Shown here piece by piece: positions 26,670 through 35,549 of a stretch of 64,000 bases of DNA. The stretch's first letter is position 1, and each line of letters begins with the position of its first letter. The notes under the pieces are model-generated. The model made no database searches and was not told the DNA's origin. It worked only from the letters and a program-made list of their open reading frames with translations. The translations under genes were made by a program, and so were the position numbers. The stretch is taken from the NCBI RefSeq assembly GCF_007830455.1, contig NZ_VLLB01000005.1, forward strand, positions 124,001-188,000. The letters run 5' to 3'. The stretch is from Pseudoduganella lurida (GTDB lineage Bacteria; Pseudomonadota; Gammaproteobacteria; Burkholderiales; Burkholderiaceae_D).

Positions 26670-27727
26670 TGGGTTCCTCCATCGTTTTCAAGGATGGTTT
26701 GATTGGTTCGGGTGCCCTCGGCCGCCACGGTCAGTGCGCGCACGATCGTGTTGCGGGCCAGGGGAATCTTGAAGTCGTTGGCGCCGCGGCCCAGCGCGCC
26801 GGCCAGCAGCGCGTCGGCCACCTGGCCGAACACGGCCTCGCCGGGCAGGGCGCCGACCAGCAGCGCCTCCGCTTCCGGCTTGCGCCATGGCTTGTGCGCG
26901 ACGCCGCCCAGCGCGATGCGGGCAGCGGCGATGCGGCCGTCGGCACCGATGTCCAGCGCAGCGGCCACCGAGACCAGTGCGAACGCATACGACAGGCGCT
27001 CGCGGATCTTCAGGTAGGCGGAGTGCTGGATGAACTGTGAAGCATCGGGCAGTTCGATGCCGGTGATGAGTTCATCGGCGGCCAGCGTGGTGTCGATGTC
27101 CGGACGGTCGCCCGGCAGGCGGTGGAATTCCGCGAACGGGATGCTGCGCTTGCCGCGCGACGATTCCACGTGCACCACGGCTTCCAGCGCGGCGAGGGCC
27201 ACGCACATGTCGGAAGGGTGCGTGGCGATGCAGTCCTCGCTGGTGCCCAGGATGGCGTGCTGGCGCGTGATGCCGCCATTGGCGGAGCAGCCGCTGCCCG
27301 GCTCGCGCTTGTTGCACGGCGTGGCCACGTCATAGAAGTACCAGCAGCGCGTACGCTGCAGCAGGTTGCCGCCGTTGCTGGCCATATTGCGCAGCTGCGG
27401 CGACGCGCCGGCCAGGATCGCGGCCGCCAGCAGCGGGTAGCGCTCTTCGACGATCGGGTGGTACGCCGTGTCGGCATTGCGGGCGAGGGCGCCCAGCAGC
27501 AGGCCGCCCTCGGGCGTCGCTTCGATCCTGTCGAGCGGCAGGCGGTTGATGTCGACCAGGTGCGGCACGCGCTGCACGCCTTCCTTCATCAGGTCGAGGA
27601 TATTCGTGCCGCCGGCGATGAAGCGGATTTCTTGTTGATTCGCGACGCCGGTAGCGCTGTCATTTCCCGCGATGGCCTGCAGCGCGGCGCCGACTTCGGT
27701 CGGACGGTCGTAGGCGAACGGGTTCAT
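26666..27727 (-). CDS. FAD-binding subunit of the second molybdenum oxidoreductase
   Basis: A 353-aa PaoB-like subunit. The start is ATG 27727 (MNPFAYDRPTEVG), overlapping the preceding gene by four bases; the longer frame is only antisense or out-of-frame extension. FAD-binding motif [14 protein letters not shown], and a cysteine-bearing insertion TRCWYFYDVATPCNKRE with GSGC that probably binds a [4Fe-4S] cluster as in PaoB. THPSDMCVALAAL is also conserved. It is coupled to both neighbours. Confidence 0.9.
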   Translation of the reverse strand: MNPFAYDRPTEVGAALQAIAGNDSATGVANQQEIRFIAGGTNILDLMKEGVQRVPHLVDINRLPLDRIEATPEGGLLLGALARNADTAYHPIVEERYPLLAAAILAGASPQLRNMASNGGNLLQRTRCWYFYDVATPCNKREPGSGCSANGGITRQHAILGTSEDCIATHPSDMCVALAALEAVVHVESSRGKRSIPFAEFHRLPGDRPDIDTTLAADELITGIELPDASQFIQHSAYLKIRERLSYAFALVSVAAALDIGADGRIAAARIALGGVAHKPWRKPEAEALLVGALPGEAVFGQVADALLAGALGRGANDFKIPLARNTIVRALTVAAEGTRTNQTILENDGGTQ

Positions 27728-28251
27728 GCTGGCACCGTGCCGATGGTGATGGCGTGTTCGGCGTTCTCGCTGTCCGGCGCGATGCCGGCCACTTGCGAGA
27801 CGGCGCGCAGGATCTGCGGGTACGCGCCGCAGCGGCACACGTTCCCGCTCATCAGCTCGCGCACATCGGCCGAACATCGGGCGCGGCCTTCGCTGATCAG
27901 GCCCACGGCCGAGCAGATCTGGCCCGGCGTGCAGTAGCCGCACTGGAAGGCATCCTGCTCGATGAACGCCTGTTGCAGCGGATGCAGCTGGTCGCCCTTG
28001 GCGAGACCCTCGATCGTCTGCACCTCGCGGCCGTCGTTCATCACGGCCAGCGTCATGCAGGAGTTGATGCGGCGGCCATCCACCAGCACGGTGCAGGCAC
28101 CGCACTGGCCGTGGTCGCAGCCTTTCTTGGTGCCGGTCAGTCCCATGCGCTCGCGCAGCAGATCGAGCAGGGTGACCCAGGCTTCCACTTCCATGGTGTG
28201 CTGTTGGCCGTTGACGGTGATCGTCAGCGGGCAGCGCGCGGGAGCTTGCAT
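27724..28251 (-). CDS. [2Fe-2S] subunit of the second molybdenum oxidoreductase (no Tat signal)
   Basis: A 175-aa PaoA-like subunit. The ATG at 28251 begins MQAPARCPLTITVNGQQH, directly at the ferredoxin domain, so unlike the first cluster there is no twin-arginine signal and the complex should stay in the cytoplasm. Cluster motifs: [31 protein letters not shown]. An inverted repeat ends four bases before the start codon and spans the ribosome binding site, which may control expression. Confidence 0.9.
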   Translation of the reverse strand: MQAPARCPLTITVNGQQHTMEVEAWVTLLDLLRERMGLTGTKKGCDHGQCGACTVLVDGRRINSCMTLAVMNDGREVQTIEGLAKGDQLHPLQQAFIEQDAFQCGYCTPGQICSAVGLISEGRARCSADVRELMSGNVCRCGAYPQILRAVSQVAGIAPDSENAEHAITIGTVPA

Positions 28252-28254
28252 GAT

Positions 28255-28284
28255 GGCCCTTTTAATATCAGTGTTAAAAGAGCC
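28255..28284. promoter_or_regulatory. Inverted repeat over the ribosome binding site of the second oxidoreductase operon
   Basis: Eleven-base arms GGCCCTTTTAA (28255-28265) and TTAAAAGAGCC (28274-28284), one mismatch, eight-base centre. On the minus strand the left arm includes AAAAGGG just before ATG 28251. It could be a repressor operator or an RNA hairpin hiding the ribosome binding site. Confidence 0.55.
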
Positions 28285-28585
28285 ACGGTAACGTGTCACA
28301 TGGAAGCACTGCCGTGCGTTCGCCAACATAGCGCGGGAAATATGGCAGGGTCGTGCAGACAGCGCCCATAAAAAAGCCCGCGGCTTGCGCTGCGGGCTCG
28401 AGGGTAGTGCTGAGTATTGTTGCTGTTATCCGGCTGGTTGCCTGTTGGGGATACACGGCGACCGATGGGATGATCTTAATCAAGCGGGTAAATAATTTCA
28501 AGGAGGAAACGTGGATTGTCCTTTCTGAATGTCTGTTGTGCGCAACAGCCGGGGGTTACAGCCCGTTCGGACACCAGCGCCAGCA
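28285..28585. other. Intergenic region between two minus-strand units
   Basis: About 300 bases holding the terminator at 28369-28398 and presumably the promoter of the oxidoreductase operon. Nothing else is recognised. Confidence 0.6.
28369..28398 (-). terminator. Rho-independent terminator (minus strand)
   Basis: Stem AGCCCGCGGC (28375-28384) against GCTGCGGGCT (28389-28398), one mismatch, four-base loop, followed on the minus strand by a run of T (plus-strand A at 28370-28375). It lies downstream of the small gene at 28586-28909. Confidence 0.85.
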
Positions 28586-28909
28586 TTATGCCGCCGGGAG
28601 CTTCTGCTTCGCTTCCTCGGCCGTGAGGATCCACACACGGTCGATGTCCCCGTCGCCATTCACGGTGTAGTTGACGAGGATATTGCTGCCTCGGATCGCG
28701 GCGGGCAGCTCCACCATATTGTCCGCATTGAAGATGCGCGCCGCGGGCGACAGCCGCCGCACCTTGCCGTCGATGACGATCTCGGGGAAGTACCCGGGCG
28801 TCATCTTGCCGCGGCGTACACCCGGCGGAAATTCGCGCGGATCGGCCAGCGCGATGGCAGGGGCGATGGCCGCCAGCGTGGCGGCAAGGCAGAAGGTTCG
28901 ACGGTTCAT
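28586..28909 (-). CDS. Small exported hypothetical protein
   Basis: A 107-aa protein with a signal peptide (MNRRTFCLAATLAAIAPAIA, cleavage near LADP). The start at 28909 is chosen as the first ATG; a GTG lies two codons upstream. The mature part (REFPPGVRRGKMTPGYFPEI, RIFNADNMVELPAAIRG, ILVNYTVNGDGDIDRVWILT) looks like one small beta-rich domain. No family is recognised. It has its own terminator and no obvious partner. Confidence 0.7.
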   Translation of the reverse strand: MNRRTFCLAATLAAIAPAIALADPREFPPGVRRGKMTPGYFPEIVIDGKVRRLSPAARIFNADNMVELPAAIRGSNILVNYTVNGDGDIDRVWILTAEEAKQKLPAA

Positions 28910-29107
28910 CCCCACAGCTTACACGCGACACCGCCAGCAAGGCCGGTCGGCCGCGCATTCCATTCCTTTTTTGCAATGATCTGCCCCCAAGTTCGTGGTT
29001 TCTGTGCGTATCACGGCTGAAACGGGTATCATCCGGGGTTGGCCGTTCCGGCCATTTTCAATCCGGAAAGCATCTGAGCCTGAGGTCCCGGCTCTCACCA
29101 ATCATCT

Positions 29108-30598
29108 ATGTCCGACATCGAATCAACTGTCCAGCCCGCGGCACCCGCCCAGGTGCGCTTCTCCGACTTCGGCCTGTCCCCCGACATCCTGCGTGCGCTG
29201 ACCGACCAGGGTTACGAGCACCCGACGCCGATCCAGGCGCAGGCGATCCCCGTGGTCCTGCAGGGGCGCGACGTGATGGGCGCGGCCCAGACGGGCACCG
29301 GCAAGACGGCCGGCTTCTCGCTGCCGATCATCCAGCTGCTGCTGGCGCACGCCAATGCGAGCATGAGCCCGGCGCGCCACCCGGTGCGCGCGCTGATCCT
29401 CACGCCGACCCGCGAGCTGGCCGTGCAGGTGGCCGAGAACGTGCAGGCCTATTCGCGCCACACGCCGCTGCGCGCCACCGTCGTCTACGGCGGCGTCGAC
29501 ATCAAGCCGCAGGCCGCGATCATGCGCGGCGGCGTGGAGATCGTCATCGCCACGCCGGGCCGCCTGCTCGATCACGTCGAACAGAAGAACATCTCGCTGT
29601 CGCAGGTGCAGATGCTGGTGATGGACGAAGCGGACCGCATGCTGGACATGGGCTTCCTGCCGGACCTGCAGCGCATCATCAACATGCTGCCGAAGGTGCG
29701 CCAGAACCTGATGTTCTCGGCCACCTTCTCGCCGGAGATCAAGCGCCTCGCGTCGACCTTCCTGACCGATCCCGTCACCATCGAAGTCGCGCGCAGCAAT
29801 GCCACGGCGGACAAGGTCACGCAGGTGGTCTACAAGGTGAACGAGGAGCACAAGCGCGATGCCGTCGCCCACATCCTGCGCGCGCGTGAACTGAAGCAGG
29901 TGATCGTGTTCTCGAACACGAAGATCGGCGCCTCGCGCCTGTCGCGCGGCCTGGAACAGGAAGGCATGAAGGCCTCCGCGATCCACGGCGACAAGACGCA
30001 GCAGGAACGCATGGCGGCACTGGAAGCGTTCAAGCGCGGCGAGATCGACGTGCTGGTGGCCACCGACGTGGCGGCCCGCGGCCTGGACATCTCCGACCTG
30101 CCGTGCGTGATCAACTACGACCTGCCGTACAACGCGGAAGACTACGTGCACCGCATCGGCCGCACCGGCCGTGCCGGCGCCTCGGGCGACGCCATCTCGA
30201 TCTATTCCGAGAAGGACGAGCGCCTGCTGGCCGATATCGAGAAGCTGATCAAGCAGACCATCAAGCGCGGCGAGCTGGAAGGCTTCCGGCCCGGCGCATC
30301 CGCACCGCGCAGCTTCGAGGATCGTGGCGAACGCCGTCCGCCGCGCCGCGATGCGGAACGTGCCGAACGTGCGGACCGCGGCGCCAGTGCGCCGGCCTCG
30401 AATGGTCCGGCCGGCCGCCCCTCGGAACGCGGCCCCCGTCCCGGCGGCCCGCGCCGCGACAAGGTCGATCCGTGGTTCCTGAAGCCTTACGAGCCGGTGC
30501 GTTCGAGCAGCCCCGCGCCGGTGGCCACCACCTCGTCCAGCCCGTCGAAGCCGAAGGGCCAGGTGGCGGCCTTGCTGGGCGGTTTGCGCAAGGAGTAA
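29108..30598 (+). CDS. rhlE: DEAD-box ATP-dependent RNA helicase RhlE
   Basis: A 496-aa cytoplasmic RNA helicase acting in ribosome assembly and RNA turnover. Motifs in order: Q-motif region FSDFGLSPDILRAL, motif I AQTGTGKT, PTRELA, TPGRLLDH, DEAD in VMDEADRMLDMGF, SAT, then IHGDKTQQERM, ATDVAARGLDI and HRIGRTGRAG. The C-terminal tail after about residue 390 is Arg/Gly/Pro-rich and ends GQVAALLGGLRKE, as in RhlE proteins of related bacteria. A strong terminator follows. Confidence 0.94.
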   Translation: MSDIESTVQPAAPAQVRFSDFGLSPDILRALTDQGYEHPTPIQAQAIPVVLQGRDVMGAAQTGTGKTAGFSLPIIQLLLAHANASMSPARHPVRALILTPTRELAVQVAENVQAYSRHTPLRATVVYGGVDIKPQAAIMRGGVEIVIATPGRLLDHVEQKNISLSQVQMLVMDEADRMLDMGFLPDLQRIINMLPKVRQNLMFSATFSPEIKRLASTFLTDPVTIEVARSNATADKVTQVVYKVNEEHKRDAVAHILRARELKQVIVFSNTKIGASRLSRGLEQEGMKASAIHGDKTQQERMAALEAFKRGEIDVLVATDVAARGLDISDLPCVINYDLPYNAEDYVHRIGRTGRAGASGDAISIYSEKDERLLADIEKLIKQTIKRGELEGFRPGASAPRSFEDRGERRPPRRDAERAERADRGASAPASNGPAGRPSERGPRPGGPRRDKVDPWFLKPYEPVRSSSPAPVATTSSSPSKPKGQVAALLGGLRKE

Positions 30599-30638
30599 AA
30601 GAGCAGCGAGGAGCAGGCAGCTTCGACGCATCACGCTG

Positions 30639-30678
30639 AAAAAAAAGGCCGCCCGGTTTTCGCCGGGCGGCCTTTTTT
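30639..30678. terminator. Bidirectional rho-independent terminator between rhlE and wecE
   Basis: Stem AAGGCCGCCCGG/CCGGGCGGCCTT with a six-base loop, flanked by A-run on the left and T-run on the right, so it can end both convergent transcripts. Confidence 0.93.
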
Positions 30679-30698
30679 GCGTGGAAGGGCAGTCGTTG

Positions 30699-31826
30699 TT
30701 ACAGCGCTTCCGTCAGCGCCGTCACCACGCGCTGCAGGTCCGGCTCCAATCCCACCCACAGCGGCAGGCGCAGCAGCCGGTCCGCGATATCGTCCGTGAC
30801 GGCCAGCGTGCCGTGCGCGCGGCCGTGGCGCAGGCCCGCCGGGGCGCTGTGCAGCGGCACGTAATGGAACACGCTGAGGATGCCCTGCTGCTTCAGGTTG
30901 GCGATCACGCGCGAGCGGTGCTCCAGCGAGTCGAGCAGGATGTAGTACATGTGCGCATTGTGCACGCAGCCTTCCGGCACGCGCGGCCGGCGCAGGCGGC
31001 CCTGCGCTTCCAGCGGCGCCAGCAGCTCGTGGTAGCGGTGCCACAGGGCCAGCCGGCGCGCCGTGATCGCATCGGCTTCCTCCATCTGCGCCCACAGGAA
31101 GGCGGCGATCACTTCGCCGGGCAGGTACGAGGAACCGATGTCGACCCAGGTGTACTTGTCCACCTGGCCGCGGAAGAACTGGCTGCGGTTGGTGCCTTTC
31201 TCGCGGATGATCTCGGCGCGCTCGGCATACAGCGGGTCGTTCACCAGCAGTGCGCCGCCTTCGCCGGCGATGATGTTCTTCGTTTCGTGGAACGAGTAGG
31301 CCGCCATGTGCCCGATCGAGCCGAGCGGCCGGCCCTTGTAGGTAGACATGATGCCCTGCGCCGCATCCTCCACTACCACCAGGCCATGGCGCGCGGCGAT
31401 GTCCATGATCGTGTCCATCTCGCAGGCCACGCCGGCATAGTGCACCGGCACGATCATGCGCGTGCGCGGCGTGATGGCCGCCTCGATCTTCGTCTCGTCG
31501 ATGTTCATCGTGTCGGGCCGCACGTCCACGAACACCGGCACGGCGCCGCGCAGCGCGAACGCGTTGGCGGTGGAGACGAAGGTATACGAAGGCATGATCA
31601 CTTCGTCGCCTTCCTTCAGGTCGGCCAGCAGCGCGGCCATCTCCAGCGCGGCGGTGCAGGAATGGGTCAGCAGGGCGCGCCGCGTGCCGGTGGTCTGTTC
31701 CAGCCACGCGTGGCACTTCTTGGTGAACATGCCGTCGCCGGACAGGTGACCATTGGTGTGCGCCTGGGCGATATGCCACAGTTCCCGGCCGGTCATGAAG
31801 GGCTTGTTGAAGGGGATCGGTTGCAT
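30699..31826 (-). CDS. wecE: dTDP-4-amino-4,6-dideoxygalactose transaminase (WecE-like)
   Basis: A 375-aa PLP aminotransferase of the DegT/DnrJ/EryC1/StrS family, nearly the length of E. coli WecE. It converts dTDP-4-keto-6-deoxyglucose to dTDP-Fuc4N. Features: PFNKPFMTGRELWHIAQAH, SHSCTAALEMAALL-type nucleotide-sugar site (LLTHSCTAALEM), PSYTFVSTANAFALRGA, VVEDAAQG, and the PLP Lys in SFHETKNIIAGEGGAL. It follows the acetyltransferase gene by 12 bases, as wecD-wecE in enterobacteria. Confidence 0.88.
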   Translation of the reverse strand: MQPIPFNKPFMTGRELWHIAQAHTNGHLSGDGMFTKKCHAWLEQTTGTRRALLTHSCTAALEMAALLADLKEGDEVIMPSYTFVSTANAFALRGAVPVFVDVRPDTMNIDETKIEAAITPRTRMIVPVHYAGVACEMDTIMDIAARHGLVVVEDAAQGIMSTYKGRPLGSIGHMAAYSFHETKNIIAGEGGALLVNDPLYAERAEIIREKGTNRSQFFRGQVDKYTWVDIGSSYLPGEVIAAFLWAQMEEADAITARRLALWHRYHELLAPLEAQGRLRRPRVPEGCVHNAHMYYILLDSLEHRSRVIANLKQQGILSVFHYVPLHSAPAGLRHGRAHGTLAVTDDIADRLLRLPLWVGLEPDLQRVVTALTEAL

Positions 31827-31838
31827 GGAAGGTTCCGG

Positions 31839-32513
31839 TCAGGTGACGATGCGGTGATAGATGTCCTGCGGAGCGTCGAAGGCAAAGCCCAGCGAGGCAT
31901 ACAGGTTCAGGACGGCCACGTTGGCGGCCGAGATGGAGCTGGTGACTTCGGCATGGCCGGCATCGAACAGCGCGGCCGCGGCCAGGTGCCACCAGTGCCG
32001 TGCCAGGCCCTGGCCGCGGAACTGCGGCGCCACAGCATGCAGCACCAGCGAAGCGCCGTTGCGGGCGATGAAGCCGGCCGGCACGCCGTCGGCATACAGG
32101 CCCCACACGCCGTCCGCCGCGAGCAGCTGCGCCAGCCAGTTGTCGTAGCGGCGGTCGGCGCCGGCCCGGTCCAGCCGGAAGTCGCGGTGGAAGCGCCCGT
32201 GCGCGAAGGCGCCGTGGCAGATCGCCAGTAGCGCCGCCGCATCCGGGTGCTGGGTGTCGACGCGCCCGATCGACAGGCCGGCGCGGGCCGGCACGTCGCG
32301 CAGCCGCTGGCGCGTGGCGCGGGTGGCGAGCAGCGTGTCGCAGTAGTGGAAGCCGTGCCGCTGCAGCAGCGCCTTGTCGGCCAGCGGATCGACCTTGATC
32401 GTCTGCAGGCCCGGCTGGCCGTCGGCCGCGGCCAGTGCCGGCGCCGAGTACTCCGTCAGCTCCCAGGCCGGCATGCCGAAGGCCGCGGCGTCGTAGGGCG
32501 AGGGCCTAATCAT
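31839..32513 (-). CDS. wecD: GNAT acetyltransferase, WecD-like (dTDP-Fuc4N acetylation)
   Basis: A GNAT enzyme of about 224 aa. The acetyl-CoA motif A is visible as HAVAPQFRGQGLARHWWHLA, followed by SISAANVAVLNLYASLGF. The N-terminal domain (ADKALLQRHGFHYCDTLLA) matches the two-domain layout of WecD. The start is taken at ATG 32513 (MIRPSPYDAAAFG); an ATG at 32528 is also possible. Either overlaps the end of the upstream glycosyltransferase gene. Its place before wecE supports acetylation of dTDP-Fuc4N to dTDP-Fuc4NAc. Confidence 0.75.
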   Translation of the reverse strand: MIRPSPYDAAAFGMPAWELTEYSAPALAAADGQPGLQTIKVDPLADKALLQRHGFHYCDTLLATRATRQRLRDVPARAGLSIGRVDTQHPDAAALLAICHGAFAHGRFHRDFRLDRAGADRRYDNWLAQLLAADGVWGLYADGVPAGFIARNGASLVLHAVAPQFRGQGLARHWWHLAAAALFDAGHAEVTSSISAANVAVLNLYASLGFAFDAPQDIYHRIVT

Positions 32514-33453
32514 CGAGCGTTCCCGCATTGGAGGTCAGGCGGCGCACGATGTACAGCGGGCGTTTCTTGGCCTCGTCGAACGCCTTGCCCAGGTAGATGC
32601 CGATGATGCCGAGAATGCCGATGATCAGGCCGCCGATGAAGTACAGCGAGATGATCAGGCTGCTCCAGCCCGGCACCGGCGAGCCCTGCAGCAGCGAGCG
32701 GCCCAGGATGAAGCTGCCGAGCAGGAAGGAGATGCCCGCCATCGTCAGCCCCAGCCGCGCCGCCATGCGCAGCGGCTTGTCGGAATAGGCGATGATCGTG
32801 TCGGCCGCCAGCTTGAACAGCTTGGCGAAGGTGTAGCTGGACGTGCCTTCCAGGCGCTCGGCATGCTGCACGCGGATGCCGGTGGTGGGAAAGCCCATCC
32901 ACTGCACGTGGCCGCCGAAGAAGCGCAGCTGCTCGCGCATCTTCGTGAAGTTCTTCACGACCTTGCGCGACATGATGCGGAAGTTGCCGCTGTCGCCGTC
33001 GAAATCGATGTCGGCCAGGTAGCTGAAGATGCGGTAGAACAGCCACGAGGTGGCGCGCTTGAGCAGCGGGTCGCTGCGTGCGCCGCGCAGGGCCAGCACC
33101 ACGTCGTAGCCTTCCTGGGCCTTGGCATACAGGCGCGGGATCTCTTCCGGCGCATCCTGCAGGTCGCAGTCCATCACCACCACCCAGTCACCGCGGCAGA
33201 TGTCCAGGCCGGCCGTGATGCCGTAGTGCTGGCCGAAGTTGCGCGAGAACTGCAGGCCGACCACGCGCGGGTCGGCGGCGGCCAGGCGCTCGATCACGTC
33301 CCAGGAACGGTCCGGGCCGCAGTCCTCCACCAGAACGATCTCGAAGTGGGGCGACACGGTCTCGATGGCGTCGCGCAGGCGGGTGTACAGCTCGTCGAGC
33401 ATCTTCTCCGCGCGATAGACGGGGATGACGACGGAAATCAGGGGAGGGGTCAT
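32506..33453 (-). CDS. Family 2 glycosyltransferase, GtrB/ArnC-like polyprenyl-phosphate glycosyltransferase
   Basis: A 315-aa membrane-associated glycosyltransferase. The GT-A domain starts LISVVIPVYRAEKMLDELY and has the DxD-like site in VVVMDCDLQDAPEEIP, the pattern of enzymes that attach a sugar to undecaprenyl phosphate. The C-terminal third has two transmembrane helices (LGLTMAGISFLLGSFILGR and LIISLYFIGGLIIGILGIIG). It overlaps the downstream acetyltransferase and the upstream GT-C gene, suggesting it loads the Fuc4NAc-type sugar made by wecDE. Confidence 0.85.
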   Translation of the reverse strand: MTPPLISVVIPVYRAEKMLDELYTRLRDAIETVSPHFEIVLVEDCGPDRSWDVIERLAAADPRVVGLQFSRNFGQHYGITAGLDICRGDWVVVMDCDLQDAPEEIPRLYAKAQEGYDVVLALRGARSDPLLKRATSWLFYRIFSYLADIDFDGDSGNFRIMSRKVVKNFTKMREQLRFFGGHVQWMGFPTTGIRVQHAERLEGTSSYTFAKLFKLAADTIIAYSDKPLRMAARLGLTMAGISFLLGSFILGRSLLQGSPVPGWSSLIISLYFIGGLIIGILGIIGIYLGKAFDEAKKRPLYIVRRLTSNAGTLDD

Positions 33454-35549
33454 GCAGGCTCCTGCGGGCCGGCGCTGGCGCGGGCCACGGGTGGTTGGGA
33501 TCGCTGCGCAGCAGGCGCAGGGGCAGGGACCGGCGCGCGGGCGCGCACCAGTTCCACGCCGCGCATCACGACCGTGCCCTGGCCGCTGGCAAAGACGCGG
33601 AACTCCACGGCCTGCAGCGCCTTTGCAGCGCTGAACGTCAGGCTGATGCGCTGCCTGCCCGTGCCCGTCAGGCTCTGGCGGGCCAGCACGTGCTTGCCAC
33701 CGTCAGCCGTGACGTCCAGCGAGCCGAAACCGGCCGTGGCAGTGCCGCGCGTGTCGATATCGAAGGTGGCGGTGTAGGTGCCGGGCGCCAGCGCGCGGAA
33801 CGGGCCGAAATACAGCGTCCCCGCTTCGCCGGGGCCGGCAAGCAGGCCGCCTTCGGCCAGCCGGCCGATCTGGTGCGGCGTGGTGGCCGAAACCGGATAG
33901 GCGAGCGGCAGGCGCACCAGCGGGTCCCATTCCGGCAGCATCGCCAGGTTGCGCGGGTAGACGATCACCTGCCAGTCCTCGAAACGCAGCACGCGTGACG
34001 GCGCGCCAAGGCGTTGCGCCAGCGCGGCAAGGTCGGCCTGCTGCTGTTCGCTGTCCTGCAGCAGGAGGAAGGCGGGCCCCTGGTAGTACTCGCGGGTGTA
34101 CCACCGGTCCGACGACAGCTTGCGCATCGGCATCGGCAGGCCCTGCTCGAAGTTCACCGCGCGGATACGGACCTGGTGGTCGGCCAGCACCGTCAGCTTG
34201 CCCGCGTTCCAGAAGGTGGCGTAGCCGTAGCGCAGGCCGTTGTCGCGCAGGAACGTGGTCAGGCGCGCGCTCTGCGTGGGCAGCTTCAGTGCCGGCGGCA
34301 CCTTGAAGAACAGCCGGTAGGGGAAGGTATAGCTGACCAGGCTGCTCGTGGCCAGCAGCGTCACCACCAGCAGGCCGGCCACGCGCTCCGGGCGGCGCAG
34401 ATGCAGGCCATCCACGGCGGCAGCGGTGAACAGCAGCAGCAGGCACACCAGCGACGGCACCAGGTAGCGCACCGCACCGTCCGGACTGGCGCCGTCGATC
34501 AGCGTGGTGGTGAGCAGCACCAGCAGGTTCAATCCGGCGGCAGTTACGGCAAAGGTGGCACAGAACAGGCGTCCCGGATGGTCCGGTCCCAGCAGGCGCA
34601 GCACCGCGCGCGGCAGCAGCCATGCCAGCGCCAGCGCGCCAAGGAGGCGCAGCACGCGATAGGCGCCCATCGGGCTGGCCACCGCCGAATCCCAGCGCGG
34701 CATGCCGTCGAACAGGATCAGGAGTCCCTGCACGGTCAGCTTGATGTTGTTCAGCACGCCGTCATAATCGAGCCACAGCAGCGGCGGGGCGGGGTGGTTG
34801 TGGACCGAACGCAGCACGGCTGCATTGAGCAGCGCACCGACCGCGCAGGCGGCCAGGAACAGCAGTGCCGTGCGCCAGTGGCGGCGGGTGTCGCCCCGTG
34901 CCGGCGCGGCCAGCTTCAGTGCCGCGGCCGCGCACAGCAGCGGCACGGCGTAGAAGATCGCGCCGCGCAGCGGGTTGGCCCAGAACAGCACGATGGCCAG
35001 CAGTGCCGTGCCCAGCGCCCAGAGCCAGTAGCCGCGGCCCGCGCCATGCAATTGCTGCCAGTAGCAGTACAGCAGGAAGGCGCCGCAATAGAACATGGAG
35101 CCGTAGGCAGCCTGGCCGAACACGTGTTCCGCCATCAGCACGGAGATACCGCCCGTGAGCACCGCAAGACCGGCCAGCCGAGCCAGGCGCGATACGCCGA
35201 GCAGCCCGGTAAAGGTCCAGGCACCGGCCAGGATCAGCAGCGCACAGAGAATATCGGACAGGACATGCAGGCCGATGCCATTCGGCAGGAATGGCAGGAA
35301 CAGCAGCACGAAGGTGTGCGTGAAGAATACCCACAGGTCGCCATTCGCATAATTCCAGTCACGCGGGAAATACTGCCCCGTTTCGGCGATTTCCTGTGCC
35401 AGCTGATTACGGACCGCTGCGTCCGAATGGAAGATCACCTGGTAATCGAAGGCCAGGAAAAACAGCAGCATTGCCAGGTTCACGGCAAGCAGCCATGGCA
35501 GCACGCGGTGCGCCAGCTGTCGCAAGTCGGTGGAAGTGGTAACTCTCAT
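33450..35549 (-). CDS. Polytopic GT-C-type glycosyltransferase with C-terminal beta domain
   Basis: A 699-aa membrane protein with about ten hydrophobic helices in residues 20-430 and a soluble C-terminal part. The first periplasmic loop has acidic residues (VIFHSDAAVRNQLAQEI), as in ArnT/GT39-like enzymes that use polyprenyl-linked sugars. The last part (about 560-690) resembles a jelly-roll carbohydrate-binding module (TLYFGPFRALAPGTYTATFD, AVEFRVFASGQGTVVMRGVE). ATG at 35549 is chosen over an upstream TTG. It overlaps the GtrB-like gene by four bases, so it probably transfers that sugar to the O-polysaccharide in the periplasm. Confidence 0.75.
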   Translation of the reverse strand: MRVTTSTDLRQLAHRVLPWLLAVNLAMLLFFLAFDYQVIFHSDAAVRNQLAQEIAETGQYFPRDWNYANGDLWVFFTHTFVLLFLPFLPNGIGLHVLSDILCALLILAGAWTFTGLLGVSRLARLAGLAVLTGGISVLMAEHVFGQAAYGSMFYCGAFLLYCYWQQLHGAGRGYWLWALGTALLAIVLFWANPLRGAIFYAVPLLCAAAALKLAAPARGDTRRHWRTALLFLAACAVGALLNAAVLRSVHNHPAPPLLWLDYDGVLNNIKLTVQGLLILFDGMPRWDSAVASPMGAYRVLRLLGALALAWLLPRAVLRLLGPDHPGRLFCATFAVTAAGLNLLVLLTTTLIDGASPDGAVRYLVPSLVCLLLLFTAAAVDGLHLRRPERVAGLLVVTLLATSSLVSYTFPYRLFFKVPPALKLPTQSARLTTFLRDNGLRYGYATFWNAGKLTVLADHQVRIRAVNFEQGLPMPMRKLSSDRWYTREYYQGPAFLLLQDSEQQQADLAALAQRLGAPSRVLRFEDWQVIVYPRNLAMLPEWDPLVRLPLAYPVSATTPHQIGRLAEGGLLAGPGEAGTLYFGPFRALAPGTYTATFDIDTRGTATAGFGSLDVTADGGKHVLARQSLTGTGRQRISLTFSAAKALQAVEFRVFASGQGTVVMRGVELVRARAPVPAPAPAAQRSQPPVARASAGPQEPA

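Noticed and set aside
28286..28303. CRP-type site near the second oxidoreductase operon
   Set aside because: Only one half (TGTCACA) is present; the other half-site does not match TGTGA at the required spacing.
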